Assembly (NCBI GenBank): GCA_949372955.1
Contig: CASIAX010000004.1
Location: 1-64,000, forward strand
Direction: 5' to 3'
Length of the DNA stretch: 64,000 bases
DNA from: SGZJ01 sp949372955
GTDB taxonomy: Bacteria; Bacteroidota; Bacteroidia; Flavobacteriales; Flavobacteriaceae
Shown here: piece after piece, positions 27,271 to 36,724 of the stretch
Numbering within the stretch: the stretch's first letter is position 1
Layout of the letters: every line of letters starts with the position of its first letter
The notes under the pieces: model-generated
The model's input: only the letters and a program-made list of their open reading frames with translations
Told to the model about the DNA's origin: nothing
The model's database searches: none
Program-made: the position numbers and the translations under genes

Positions 27271-28626
27271 ATGAGAGTTCATTTCATTGCCATTGGTGGT
27301 GCAGCTATGCACAATTTAGCGATAGCTTTAAAAGTTAAAAAATATCATATCACAGGAAGTGATGATATTATCAATGATCCATCAAAATCAAGATTAAAGT
27401 CATATAATTTATATCCAAATGACTTAGGCTGGTTTGAAGATAGAATCACAAACGATATAGATGCAATCGTACTAGGTATGCATGCTAAAATTGATAACCC
27501 CGAATTATTAAAAGCTAAAAAGTTAAATCTTAAAATATATTCTTATCCAGAGTTTATATACGAGCAGTGTAAACTTAAAACCAGAGTAGTTATTGGAGGT
27601 AGTCATGGAAAAACTACTATTACATCTATGATACTACATGTGATGAATTTTTATGATAAGCAAGTAGATTACATGGTAGGTGCACAATTAGAAGGTTTTG
27701 ATGTAATGGTAAAATTAACTGAAGAAAATGATTTTATTGTTTTAGAGGGTGATGAGTATTTGTCCTCTCCAATTGATAGAAGACCCAAGTTTCATCTCTA
27801 TAATCCAAATATTGCTTTAATTAGTGGTATTTCATGGGATCATATAAATGTTTTTCCAACATATGAAATTTATAAAAAACAATTTGAAATTTTTGTAGAA
27901 TCTATTGTTGAGGGAGGAAGTATTACATATAACTCTGAAGATTTAGACACCAATGAAATTGTAAATAATACTACTAGGAGTATAAGAAAATTTGACTACT
28001 CTATTCCAGAATTTACTATAAATAATGGAATCACTTATTTACAAACCACAGAGGGGGAATTACCATTAGAGATTTTTGGAAAACATAACTTGAGTAACCT
28101 AATGGGTGCTAAATGGATTTGTCAGCATATGGGAATAGATGAGGATGATTTTTATCAAGCAATTACTTCTTTTAAAGGAGCTAGTAATAGATTAGAAAAA
28201 GTATTTACCAACAATGACTCTCATATATATAAAGATTTTGCACACTCACCTAGTAAAGTAAAGGCAACAGTTAATGCAGTTAAAAATCAATTTGAAGAAC
28301 ATAAAGTTATTGCTTGTTTTGAGCTACATACATTTAGTAGCTTAAATTCTGATTTTATTAATGAATATAAAGACACTCTAAATAGAGCAGACGAATCAAT
28401 AGTGTATTTTTCAAAGACTACATTAGAGTCTAAAAAAATGCAAAAAATTGACATTAAAGATATAGTTAATGCTTTTAATAATAGTGATTTGCTAGTGTTT
28501 GATGATGCCTTAAAATTAAAGGAATATTTATTTTCATTAAACTATAATAAAGCGGTATTACTAATGATGAGTTCTGGTAATTTTGGAAATATTCAGTTTG
28601 ATGAATTAAAAAATTTATTAAATTAA
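27271..28626 (+). CDS. mpl: Mur ligase family protein, Mpl-type (UDP-MurNAc:tripeptide ligase)
   Basis: A 451-residue Mur ligase. The N-terminal Rossmann-like domain begins MRVHFIAIGGAAMHNLAIAL, the ATP loop is GGSHGKTTITSMI (about 109-121), and the central domain has EGDEYLSSPIDRRPKF, GISWDHINVFPTY and HNLSNLMGA, as in Mpl and MurC. The EGDEYxSS..D.RPKF pattern favours Mpl, which joins recycled tripeptide to UDP-MurNAc in peptidoglycan recycling, over MurC. No other muropeptide-recycling gene is nearby, although a polysaccharide-deacetylase-like gene follows after four bases. Confidence 0.88.
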   Translation: MRVHFIAIGGAAMHNLAIALKVKKYHITGSDDIINDPSKSRLKSYNLYPNDLGWFEDRITNDIDAIVLGMHAKIDNPELLKAKKLNLKIYSYPEFIYEQCKLKTRVVIGGSHGKTTITSMILHVMNFYDKQVDYMVGAQLEGFDVMVKLTEENDFIVLEGDEYLSSPIDRRPKFHLYNPNIALISGISWDHINVFPTYEIYKKQFEIFVESIVEGGSITYNSEDLDTNEIVNNTTRSIRKFDYSIPEFTINNGITYLQTTEGELPLEIFGKHNLSNLMGAKWICQHMGIDEDDFYQAITSFKGASNRLEKVFTNNDSHIYKDFAHSPSKVKATVNAVKNQFEEHKVIACFELHTFSSLNSDFINEYKDTLNRADESIVYFSKTTLESKKMQKIDIKDIVNAFNNSDLLVFDDALKLKEYLFSLNYNKAVLLMMSSGNFGNIQFDELKNLLN

Positions 28627-28630
28627 GTGT

Positions 28631-29929
28631 ATGATATTAGTATATACTCCTATAATAACTAGAAGAATTGAGTATATATTTAAGCATATATTCATTAATA
28701 TAATTGGAATAAAAGTAAATTTTACAGCTAAAATTGATGAATTTGTTTCCTTTGAAGGCCCGAAATTCTCTTATACCCCTAAAAAACTTTATAATGAGTT
28801 TCATATAAAGAGTACTCCAATTTTATTAGAGCAAGGGTTTTCTGATATCGATATTGAGGTAAAGAAATGGGATGAGACTAAGTGCTTTTTTTATAATGAA
28901 AAAGGAAGTATTCCGTTTGATATTTTTGGAGCATCGTTTTATCTTATTTCTAGATATGAAGAGTATTTACCACACTTAAAAGATGACTATGGAAGGTTTT
29001 CGTTTGAAGAGTCAATTGCATTTAAAAATGATTTTTTAGAGGAACCTACTGTAGATATTTGGGCTTATAAATTGAGAGACGCTTTAAGTACTTTTTTTCC
29101 TAATATTATTTTTGAAAACAGAAAATATAAACTTAAGACTATCATTGATGTTCCAAGTGTATTTTATTATAAAAATAAAGGTTTTCTTAGAACTATAAGT
29201 GGGGTTTTTACAGACCTCGTAAGATTAAAGCCAAAAAATATATATTCAAGATTCTTAGTTATATGTAGATTACAAAAAGATCCCTACGACACATTTAAAT
29301 GGATTATTAATAAACAAAAAAAATCCTCTAGTAAATTTCTTTTTTTCTTTCTTGTAGGTAAATTTTCTACTTATGACAAAAACATTAGTTTAGTCAAACA
29401 ATCGTTTGTTAATATCATAAAATTTGTTTCTGATTACTCGAGAGTAGGCCTTAAATTATCTTTTTTTGCACTAAACAATATTGATGTTCTAAAAAAAGAA
29501 AAACTTGATATTGAATCTATTACAAACAGAGATTTAATGATTAGTCGAAATTCTTTCTCTAAGATTAACTTACCTACTAATTATAGAGATCTAATTAAAT
29601 TAAATATAAAAGAAGACTATACAATGGGTTATGTTAACAAAATAGGTTTTAGAGCTAGTACATGTTCTCCTTTTTTGTTTTATGATATTGATAATGAAAT
29701 GCAAACGCCTTTACTAGTAAACCCATATAATTTTATGGATTACTCTCTTTTACAAATTAATTCATTTTTAGATAAGAAGGAAAAAGTTATTGAAATGATA
29801 AATAAAGTTAAAAATGTCAATGGAACATACACCTCTGTTTTCCATAACTACACTTTTAGTAATGAAAAAAGATGGCATAGGTTTAAAGAAATATTCGACA
29901 TTATTATAAATTCAAAACATGATCAATAA
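28631..29929 (+). CDS. Polysaccharide deacetylase-like protein with an N-terminal extra domain
   Basis: A 432-residue protein that resembles the flavobacterial group with a DUF7033-type N-terminal domain and a NodB-like C-terminal region. Visible: FGASFYLISRYEEYLPHLKD (about 97-116), TIIDVPSVFYYKNKGF, the usual place of the metal-binding Asp (here IDVP in place of the common DxDxA), and RAST (C-terminal). The HxxxH pair of active deacetylases is not obvious, so it may be inactive or act on an unusual glycan. No signal peptide is seen. It is four bases after mpl and overlaps the HAD gene by 11 bases. Confidence 0.7.
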   Translation: MILVYTPIITRRIEYIFKHIFINIIGIKVNFTAKIDEFVSFEGPKFSYTPKKLYNEFHIKSTPILLEQGFSDIDIEVKKWDETKCFFYNEKGSIPFDIFGASFYLISRYEEYLPHLKDDYGRFSFEESIAFKNDFLEEPTVDIWAYKLRDALSTFFPNIIFENRKYKLKTIIDVPSVFYYKNKGFLRTISGVFTDLVRLKPKNIYSRFLVICRLQKDPYDTFKWIINKQKKSSSKFLFFFLVGKFSTYDKNISLVKQSFVNIIKFVSDYSRVGLKLSFFALNNIDVLKKEKLDIESITNRDLMISRNSFSKINLPTNYRDLIKLNIKEDYTMGYVNKIGFRASTCSPFLFYDIDNEMQTPLLVNPYNFMDYSLLQINSFLDKKEKVIEMINKVKNVNGTYTSVFHNYTFSNEKRWHRFKEIFDIIINSKHDQ

Positions 29930-30608
29930 AAACATTAAACATATATTTTTTGATTTAGATCACACTCTTTGGGATTTTGATAAAAATTCTGAGTTTACAT
30001 TTGAAAAAATATTCACTATAAATAATATTGATTTAGATATGCATATTTTCCTAGCATACTATATTCCTATCAATACTAATTACTGGAAGCTTTATAGAGA
30101 TAATGAAATCTCAAAGGATAAATTAAAATACGGTAGACTTAGAGATACTTTTAATGCCTTAGATTTAGATGTTTCAACTCAAACCATATATAAATTATCA
30201 GATGATTATGTTAAATACCTATCTTCTTATAATTTTTTAATTGATGGAGCTATTCCTATATTAGATTATCTTAATAGTAAATATGAACTTCACATAATTA
30301 CTAATGGATTTCAAGAAGTTCAGAACGCTAAATTAATTAATTCTAAAATTGATAGTTATTTTAATTCAATCACTAATTCTGAAATGGCTGGGGTAAAAAA
30401 GCCACATCAAAAGATTTTTCAACTTGCAATAAATAAGGCTAAAACTGATTTTGGTTCAAGTATTATGATTGGAGATAATTTAGAAGCGGATATTCAGGGT
30501 TCTTTAAATGCTGGAATGGAGGCCATACTATTTAATTATCATAATGATATTGTTCCTGAAGGAATTATATCCGTAGATAAATTAATTGACCTAAAGAATT
30601 ACTTGTAA
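29919..30608 (+). CDS. HAD-superfamily phosphatase, YjjG-type
   Basis: A 229-residue HAD enzyme. The nucleophile motif is FFDLDHTLWDFD (Asp12, Asp14); motif II lies in IITNGFQEVQNAKL and motif III/IV is MIGDNLEADIQGSLNAGM with the preceding KKPHQKIF lysine. FDLDHTLWDFD is characteristic of the YjjG nucleotidase branch, which removes phosphate from non-canonical pyrimidine nucleotides; exact substrate is inferred. The start overlaps the upstream gene by 11 bases and its TAA is directly followed by the stop of convergent rarA. Confidence 0.88.
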   Translation: MINKNIKHIFFDLDHTLWDFDKNSEFTFEKIFTINNIDLDMHIFLAYYIPINTNYWKLYRDNEISKDKLKYGRLRDTFNALDLDVSTQTIYKLSDDYVKYLSSYNFLIDGAIPILDYLNSKYELHIITNGFQEVQNAKLINSKIDSYFNSITNSEMAGVKKPHQKIFQLAINKAKTDFGSSIMIGDNLEADIQGSLNAGMEAILFNYHNDIVPEGIISVDKLIDLKNYL

Positions 30609-31886
30609 TTAATATTTATACTTACTATTCCATCTTAGCTTTAAATATTCTCTAAGTTTATTTTCTTTCATATTTTTAGCTGGTTCATATAGCTTTGTTT
30701 CAACAATTTCATCTGGTAGAAATTCTTGTTCTACAAAATTATTATTAAAATCGTGAGAATATTTGTAGTCTTTTCCATAACCCATATCTTTCATCATCTT
30801 AGTTGGAGAATTCCTTAGTGAAAGTGGAACTTTTAGATTACCAGTATCTTCTACTAGTTTTTGTGCCTTGTTAATAGCTAAATAAGAAGAATTACTTTTT
30901 TCAGAACTAGCTAAATAAATAACACACTGTGATAAAATTATTCTAGCTTCAGGAAATCCTATGTTAATAACCGATTGAAATGTGTTATTGGCTATAACTA
31001 GTGCTGTAGGGTTTGCATTTCCAATATCTTCACTAGCTAAAATAATTAATCTTCTAGCAATAAATTTCGGTGTTTCTCCACCTTGAATAAGTCTAGCTAG
31101 CCAATAGACTGCAGCATTTGGATCACTTCCTCTTATGGACTTAATAAAAGCAGATATAATATCGTAGTGATACTCTCCATCTTTATCATATATAACATTT
31201 GTCTTTTGAAGAGTGTTTTCTACATTTTTATTAGTTATAATTATTTTTTCCTCATTTATAGAGTTAATAACAAACTCAAATAAGTTTAATAATTTTCTCG
31301 CATCTCCATTAGAGATTTTGATTAAAGCCTCAGACTCTTTTAGCTCAATATTTTTTTTACTTAACTGAACATCAATTTTTATTGCTTTTTTTAATAATAA
31401 TTTTAAATATTGATCATCTAAAGAATTCAATGTGTAGGTGTGACACCTAGACATCAATGCAGGTATTACCTCAAAGCTTGGATTTTCTGTTGTTGCTCCA
31501 ATTAGTGTTATCCAACCTTTTTCAACTGCTTGCAGAAGTGAATCTTGTTGTGATTTACTAAATCTATGAATTTCATCGATAAATAAAATAGGATTTTTGG
31601 TAGTAAAGAGACCAGTATTAGATCTTGATTTTTGAATGACTTCTCTTAGATCTTTTACCCCTGAATTAATTGCACTAAGAGAATAAAATGGTCTTCCTGT
31701 TGTTTTAGATATAACATTAGCTAATGTGGTTTTTCCTGTTCCAGGAGGACCCCATAATATCATTGAAGGTAAATTATCATTACTTATAATTTTAGTCAAT
31801 ATTCCTTCTTTACCAATTATATGAGGCTGACCAATATAATCTTCAAGAGAATTAGGTCTTAATCTTTCTGCTAATGGTTCATTCAT
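30609..31886 (-). CDS. rarA: Replication-associated recombination protein A (MgsA/WHIP-type AAA ATPase)
   Basis: A 425-residue AAA+ ATPase of the clamp-loader-like RarA family, which acts at stalled forks. Walker A is GPPGTGKTT (46-54), Walker B ILFIDEIHRFSKSQQD, sensor 1 TLIGATTENPSFEV, and the C-terminal tetramer domain includes GSDPNAAVYWLARLIQGGE and ASEDIGNANP, both strongly conserved. The beginning EPLAERLRPNSLEDYIGQ is also diagnostic. Length is normal (about 425-450). It is divergent from the rhomboid gene, with 59 bases between. Confidence 0.96.
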   Translation of the reverse strand: MNEPLAERLRPNSLEDYIGQPHIIGKEGILTKIISNDNLPSMILWGPPGTGKTTLANVISKTTGRPFYSLSAINSGVKDLREVIQKSRSNTGLFTTKNPILFIDEIHRFSKSQQDSLLQAVEKGWITLIGATTENPSFEVIPALMSRCHTYTLNSLDDQYLKLLLKKAIKIDVQLSKKNIELKESEALIKISNGDARKLLNLFEFVINSINEEKIIITNKNVENTLQKTNVIYDKDGEYHYDIISAFIKSIRGSDPNAAVYWLARLIQGGETPKFIARRLIILASEDIGNANPTALVIANNTFQSVINIGFPEARIILSQCVIYLASSEKSNSSYLAINKAQKLVEDTGNLKVPLSLRNSPTKMMKDMGYGKDYKYSHDFNNNFVEQEFLPDEIVETKLYEPAKNMKENKLREYLKLRWNSKYKY

Positions 31887-31945
31887 TCAATAAATTTAAT
31901 ATTATTTTTTGTTAAATTTTGTAACTTAATACTTATATTAAATTT

Positions 31946-32611
31946 ATGAATAATAATTTCAAATACCACACAGGTATTATAGGTTACCCTATATTATTTG
32001 TAATTTTAATATGGTTAATCTTTTGGATTGAATTTAGATTTAACGTTGATTTAAAAAGTTTTGGAATACAACCTAGAAAAATTGAAGGTATTTATGGAAT
32101 TATGCTCAGTCCATTTCTTCATTTATCCTTAGAACATTTAATTAATAATAGCATACCTCTTTTTTTATTAAGTTCAGCTATCTTCTTTTTCTACAGAACT
32201 ATCAGTTGGAAGATTATATTTCTTGGTATTTTTTTATCTGGTCTTTTAACTTGGATAATTGGAAGAGACTCTACCCATATAGGTGCTAGTGGACTTATTT
32301 ATGTCTTGATTTCATTTATTTTTTTCAAAGGAATTATTTCAAAAAACTTCAATTTAATGGCACTATCTTTAATTGTTGTTTTTATTTATGGAGGTACAAT
32401 TTGGTATATTTTTCCAATCAAAGAGAATATATCCTGGGAAGGTCATTTATCAGGTTTTATAGTAGGAATAATATTGGCTTTACTATTTAAAAAAAACATT
32501 CCTATTAATAAAGTATACAAATGGGAAAACGAAAATTATGATACTACAGATGATCCTTTTTTAAAGCAATTTGATAGTGATGGTAATTTCATAGAAAATG
32601 ATGAATTATAG
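31946..32611 (+). CDS. Rhomboid-family intramembrane serine protease
   Basis: A 221-residue membrane protein with about six helices. The catalytic dyad is intact: Ser115 in HIGASGLIY (GxSG) and His167 in EGHLSGFIVG. FLHLSLEHLINNSIPLF matches the H-x-x-x-H-x-x-x-N segment of helix 2. The last 35 residues form an acidic tail (DDPFLKQFDSDGNFIENDEL). It cleaves membrane-spanning substrates, none of which can be predicted here. Its end overlaps rlmB on the other strand by six bases. Confidence 0.92.
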   Translation: MNNNFKYHTGIIGYPILFVILIWLIFWIEFRFNVDLKSFGIQPRKIEGIYGIMLSPFLHLSLEHLINNSIPLFLLSSAIFFFYRTISWKIIFLGIFLSGLLTWIIGRDSTHIGASGLIYVLISFIFFKGIISKNFNLMALSLIVVFIYGGTIWYIFPIKENISWEGHLSGFIVGIILALLFKKNIPINKVYKWENENYDTTDDPFLKQFDSDGNFIENDEL

Positions 32612-33340
32612 TCGTTGTCTCACCATTTCATATAAAAATATACCGCAAGCTACAGAAACATTTAAGGATTCAATCTTTCCATACATAGGTAGCTTAGCTT
32701 TTGAATCTACTAACTTAAGTATCGAAGGAGTTATTCCTTTACCTTCTGCTCCCATTATTATTGCGCACGAATCCTTAAAATCAACATCATAGACTGTATC
32801 CTCAGTTTTTTCTGTTGCAGCTATAACCTTAATACCATTAGCTTGTAAATAAAATACCGCATCCTTAATATGATCGACTTTACATATAGGGATGTTAAAA
32901 ACTCCACCAGCACTAGTCTTAATAGTATCTCCGTTAATTGGAGCTGAAGATTTTCTTTGTATGATAATTCCATCTACTCCACTACATTCAGCGGATCTAA
33001 TTATAGCACCAAAGTTTCTAACATCATTAATCTGATCTAATAGTAGGTAAGTTGATTTTTTATCTAAGGAATCTACTTTTTCAATTAACTCTTCAATTTC
33101 ATAAAACTCAATTGGTGAGATTGATGCAACAACTCCTTGGTGGTTTTGGTCTGTTAATCTATTTAGTTTTTCAATTGGAACATAACTTGCTTTTATTGAT
33201 TTGATTCTTAAAAGTTTCTCCAACTCACTAGATAATTCTCCGGTAAGACCATTTTGTAAAAAAACCTTATCGATTTCTTTATTAGATCTTATCGCTTCAA
33301 TAACTGTTCTTATTCCAAATATTTTTGTTTCTTTTTCCAT
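32606..33340 (-). CDS. rlmB: 23S rRNA (guanosine-2'-O)-methyltransferase RlmB-like (SpoU family)
   Basis: A 244-residue SPOUT methyltransferase. An N-terminal substrate-binding domain begins KIFGIRTVIEAI, then the three SpoU motifs follow: NFGAIIRSAECSGVDG, IIMGAEGKGITPS and LNVSVACGIFLYEM, which build the trefoil-knot SAM site. RlmB methylates G2251 (E. coli numbering) in the P loop of 23S rRNA. Its ATG immediately follows the stop of the large FG-GAP lipoprotein gene (TAAATG), so it appears to be read from that message. Confidence 0.92.
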   Translation of the reverse strand: MEKETKIFGIRTVIEAIRSNKEIDKVFLQNGLTGELSSELEKLLRIKSIKASYVPIEKLNRLTDQNHQGVVASISPIEFYEIEELIEKVDSLDKKSTYLLLDQINDVRNFGAIIRSAECSGVDGIIIQRKSSAPINGDTIKTSAGGVFNIPICKVDHIKDAVFYLQANGIKVIAATEKTEDTVYDVDFKDSCAIIMGAEGKGITPSILKLVDSKAKLPMYGKIESLNVSVACGIFLYEMVRQRL

Positions 33341-36300
33341 TTAGTTACTATTTATTTTAAATGATTCAATTGCTCCATTATTATTTCCTATAATTATTAG
33401 TTTAGGCTTATCTATAACTTGAACAGATTTTGTATTTCCATTTGTATAAAGTCCAGTTTTTTCTGGGCTTAAACAATAGTATCCATTTTTATTATTTGAG
33501 ACTAAAACTAGGGCAAATGGGTTATCTAGCCTAGGTGTTTCTACCTCAGTATTATATATATTTCCACTTATTATAATATCTTCAAATCCATCGTTATTGT
33601 AATCAAATACATCACTACTTAATATAGGTATAGTCTGAGCTAAATCAGGTAATTTGTTTTTCTTAAAAGTTGAGTCTCCGTTATTAATAAGTACGTATGA
33701 TTTCAAATCATTAACTTCTCTCATATAAGAAGTGTTGATTTTTTCTCCATAAATATCTTGTAAACTCGCATTGGCAAACTCAGTGAATGTTGGTATCTTT
33801 TCTGCAATAAATGGCATTTGCTGAGTGGAACACTCTTTCCCTCTAAGAGGAACATATTTGTTTTCATACTCATAACTAAGAACAAGATCATGTGTGCCAT
33901 TATCATCAAAGTCATCAGCATAGATTCTAAGCGGCTTTTCCGGACTTGTTTTAAATTTTATGTTACTTCCGATATTGCCAACGATATAGTCTTTTAAACC
34001 ATCGTTATTTACATCTGTTTCTTGAATATTAAACCACCACCCAAATAATTGATCAAGATTACTTTTTTTAGATATATCTTCAAAAACTCCGTCGTTATTT
34101 TTAAATATACCGATATGAGTCCATTCACCTACTACAATAAAATCATCCCATCCGTCATTATCAAAATCAGTTGTTATAACTTTATTTACAATCCCAAAAT
34201 CCTGCAGTTCAGGTGCAACTTTATGGGTAATATTTTTTAACACTCCATTATCATTTTCATATATGATAGAAGGCTCATGAAGAGGATACTTTTGTGGTTT
34301 TATTCTGTTTCCAACAATTATATCATAATCACCATCTTTATCAAAATCAATTTTGGTAATACTTTTACCACTAATAGTGTAATTCTTTAAATCATCTTGT
34401 TTTGATTTACTAAAATCACCATTACCATCATTTATATATAACCTATCCATCAAATCATTGGATCTTTCATTAAACTCAGAACCACCGCTTACCACAAACA
34501 GATCATTGTCATTGTCGGAATCAATATCTATAAACAAAGACTCCATATCTTCATAATTAGAATCGTCTGTAAATACCTTATTTGACTTATATATTAACTT
34601 CTCACCGTTATTTATATATACTTTTCCACTACTTCCTTTACTTCCTCCAATAAATACATCCATAAGGCTATCGTTATTAATATATCCTTTAGTTATAAAC
34701 GGTCCTTGAGTTGATTGTTTATAAGGGAGCAGTATTTCTTTCTCAAAATCATTGAAATAATTTTCAGTGTGTTGGTAGTTTATTGCATTTGTATTTTTGA
34801 AAAATTTATTGACTTCATTTTTCAATTCTTTTGTGGAGTTAGACTCATTTTCATTAAAAGTCATTGTCTGGTTTACCTCACTTAAGTACTTTACTTCTGA
34901 TTTTCCTGAATTCCAAACTACTTTTATGGAATCAATTTTCGGAGTTTTTCCAAGCCCAAAGTGAATATCATCATCTACAGAGGATAAATAACCTCTAATT
35001 CTTTTAGACTCTTTTGTTTTGTTGGTTCCATTATAACTAATAGTTACTTTCGCGAAATTTTCAGATAAAACCCCATTAAGTTTTACTTTTAAGTAGTTAC
35101 CATTATTTTTTTCAATTGTATTATTCTTAAACAAAAAAGCTTCTTGATCTATATTGTTTACTACTAAATCTAAGTCTCCGTCATTATCTAAATCTGCATA
35201 TGCAGCACCATTGGAAAATGAAGGTTGGTTTAAATCAGAGTAGGAGGTAACATCATTGAATTTTAATGTACCATTGTTCTCAAAAAGAATATTTGCTAAC
35301 TTTTCAGAGGGCAGATCATTATACAAATTCTCTTTAACTTCCAGTGGAACTCTATTATTATATTGTTGTTTAATTTTATTAATTTTTATTCTTGAATCAT
35401 TATCAGAAGCATATTTTCTATACCCATTAGTAATGTAAATATCTTCGTTAGTATCATTATTGTAATCAAAGACTAAACCAGCCCAACTCCAATCTGTTTT
35501 AGCTAAGCCTGATCCTTGTGCAATATTGTGAAATTTCGAATTACCTAAATTTAGTTGCAGGGAGTTAAACATATACTGGTAGGGGAGGTTCAATTTTTTT
35601 GTAAGAAGATCAAAATTAGAAACACTCATTGATGCCATTAGAGTTTTAGATCGTACATGATCACTAGAAGCCATATCTAGAACTAATATATCCTTTAAAT
35701 TATCATTGTTTATATCAGCAATATCAACACCCATCCCAAAAAAAGATATTTGCTTTGTATTTTCTTTAATTTGATCTGAAAAAGTTCCATTTTGATTATT
35801 AATGTACATTGCATCAGGAACATAGTAATCATTTGCTATGTAAATATCTAACCAGTTATCATTATTTATATCACTTACGCACAGCCCTAATCCAAAACTT
35901 GGTTTTAACAGTCCAGATTTTTCTGTAATATTTATAAACCTTCCATCGTTTTGTTCGTACAGCTGACTAGAGTTTAACTTTAGTTTTTCTTTGTCTTTTA
36001 ATATATCATAGAATTGAACTGGATCTATACCGTAATAGCTATTTTCATTCATCACTAAACAGTCTAGATCACCATCTTTGTCAAAATCAAAAAATGCAGA
36101 CTGAGTACTTATTCCCATATCATCTAAACCATATTCATTGGCAAGTTCTTTAAAGGTTAAGTCTTTTTGATTTATGTAAAGTAAATTTTTTCTCTCAGAA
36201 CTAGAGTAAGGCCCTCCTTGTGATATATAGATATCCATCCATCCATCGTTGTTTACATCAGCTATAGCTATCCCGCTAGACCATTTTTTATTTTCATTAA

Positions 36301-36652
36301 TATTTGATTGTGAGGTAAGATCTTCAAATACTAGATCTCCTTTGTTAATATATAATCTGTTTTCTGTTTGATTTGCGCTTAATACGATGTCTTTTAAGCC
36401 ATCATTATTGAAATCTGCTATTCCGACACCAGAACCATTATAAAAGTAGTCGTAATCAAATAGATTTGCTTTATTTGTTAAATTGGGAGTAAGTTTATTT
36501 ATGAAAGTTATATTACTGTAGCTGGATTCTATTTTTTCAAAAGAGGATATAAGTTTGGTATTGCTCTTAGTTGTCTTGTAATTATTATCATTCTTACAAC
36601 TTGTAAAAGCCAGGGAAATTACTAATAGTAATATTTGAAATTTATTTATCAT
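33341..36652 (-). CDS. Large FG-GAP/VCBS-repeat and ASPIC/UnbV lipoprotein
   Basis: A 1103-residue exported lipoprotein. A lipobox ends in Cys19 (LAFTSC-K). I count thirteen DxNxDGxxD-type calcium-binding loops of FG-GAP/VCBS repeats (for example DFNNDGLKDI, DVNNDGWMDI, DFDKDGDYDI, DYNNDGFEDI), arranged in two groups, with an ASPIC/UnbV-like segment between them (RIRGYLSSVDDDIHFGLG ... VVWNSGKSE). Such proteins form beta-propellers on the cell surface and are often found with SusC/SusD pairs in Bacteroidota; their job (adhesion, ligand binding, substrate capture) is unsettled. It starts from its own promoter just past the terminator of the SusCD unit and abuts rlmB downstream. Confidence 0.9.
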   Translation of the reverse strand: MINKFQILLLVISLAFTSCKNDNNYKTTKSNTKLISSFEKIESSYSNITFINKLTPNLTNKANLFDYDYFYNGSGVGIADFNNDGLKDIVLSANQTENRLYINKGDLVFEDLTSQSNINENKKWSSGIAIADVNNDGWMDIYISQGGPYSSSERKNLLYINQKDLTFKELANEYGLDDMGISTQSAFFDFDKDGDLDCLVMNENSYYGIDPVQFYDILKDKEKLKLNSSQLYEQNDGRFINITEKSGLLKPSFGLGLCVSDINNDNWLDIYIANDYYVPDAMYINNQNGTFSDQIKENTKQISFFGMGVDIADINNDNLKDILVLDMASSDHVRSKTLMASMSVSNFDLLTKKLNLPYQYMFNSLQLNLGNSKFHNIAQGSGLAKTDWSWAGLVFDYNNDTNEDIYITNGYRKYASDNDSRIKINKIKQQYNNRVPLEVKENLYNDLPSEKLANILFENNGTLKFNDVTSYSDLNQPSFSNGAAYADLDNDGDLDLVVNNIDQEAFLFKNNTIEKNNGNYLKVKLNGVLSENFAKVTISYNGTNKTKESKRIRGYLSSVDDDIHFGLGKTPKIDSIKVVWNSGKSEVKYLSEVNQTMTFNENESNSTKELKNEVNKFFKNTNAINYQHTENYFNDFEKEILLPYKQSTQGPFITKGYINNDSLMDVFIGGSKGSSGKVYINNGEKLIYKSNKVFTDDSNYEDMESLFIDIDSDNDNDLFVVSGGSEFNERSNDLMDRLYINDGNGDFSKSKQDDLKNYTISGKSITKIDFDKDGDYDIIVGNRIKPQKYPLHEPSIIYENDNGVLKNITHKVAPELQDFGIVNKVITTDFDNDGWDDFIVVGEWTHIGIFKNNDGVFEDISKKSNLDQLFGWWFNIQETDVNNDGLKDYIVGNIGSNIKFKTSPEKPLRIYADDFDDNGTHDLVLSYEYENKYVPLRGKECSTQQMPFIAEKIPTFTEFANASLQDIYGEKINTSYMREVNDLKSYVLINNGDSTFKKNKLPDLAQTIPILSSDVFDYNNDGFEDIIISGNIYNTEVETPRLDNPFALVLVSNNKNGYYCLSPEKTGLYTNGNTKSVQVIDKPKLIIIGNNNGAIESFKINSN

Positions 36653-36656
36653 TACT

Positions 36657-36664
36657 CAAAAATA
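36657..36664 (-). promoter_or_regulatory. Promoter -7 box of the FG-GAP lipoprotein gene
   Basis: The minus strand reads TATTTTTG, a perfect TAnnTTTG, four bases before the ATG at 36652. The -33 zone falls in the T-tract of the preceding terminator. Transcription would begin at or beside the ATG. Confidence 0.5.
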
Positions 36665-36670
36665 AAGATA

Positions 36671-36708
36671 AAAAAAAAGAGCTTTATAAAATAAAGCTCT
36701 TTTTTTTT
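36671..36708 (-). terminator. Strong terminator between the SusCD unit and the FG-GAP gene
   Basis: A perfect 17-base inverted repeat, AAAAAAAAGAGCTTTAT at 36671-36687 with its complement at 36691-36707 and a three-base loop. T runs are present on either strand, so it could terminate both ways; here it ends the minus-strand transcript of the accessory lipoprotein gene, 17 bases after its stop. Confidence 0.9.
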
Positions 36709-36724
36709 ATAGAATATTAATTTA

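Noticed and set aside
33341..36652. Possible tandem DNA repeat in the FG-GAP lipoprotein gene
   Set aside because: The repetition is at protein level (DxNxDG loops) with irregular spacing and diverged codons; not a DNA repeat or CRISPR-like array.
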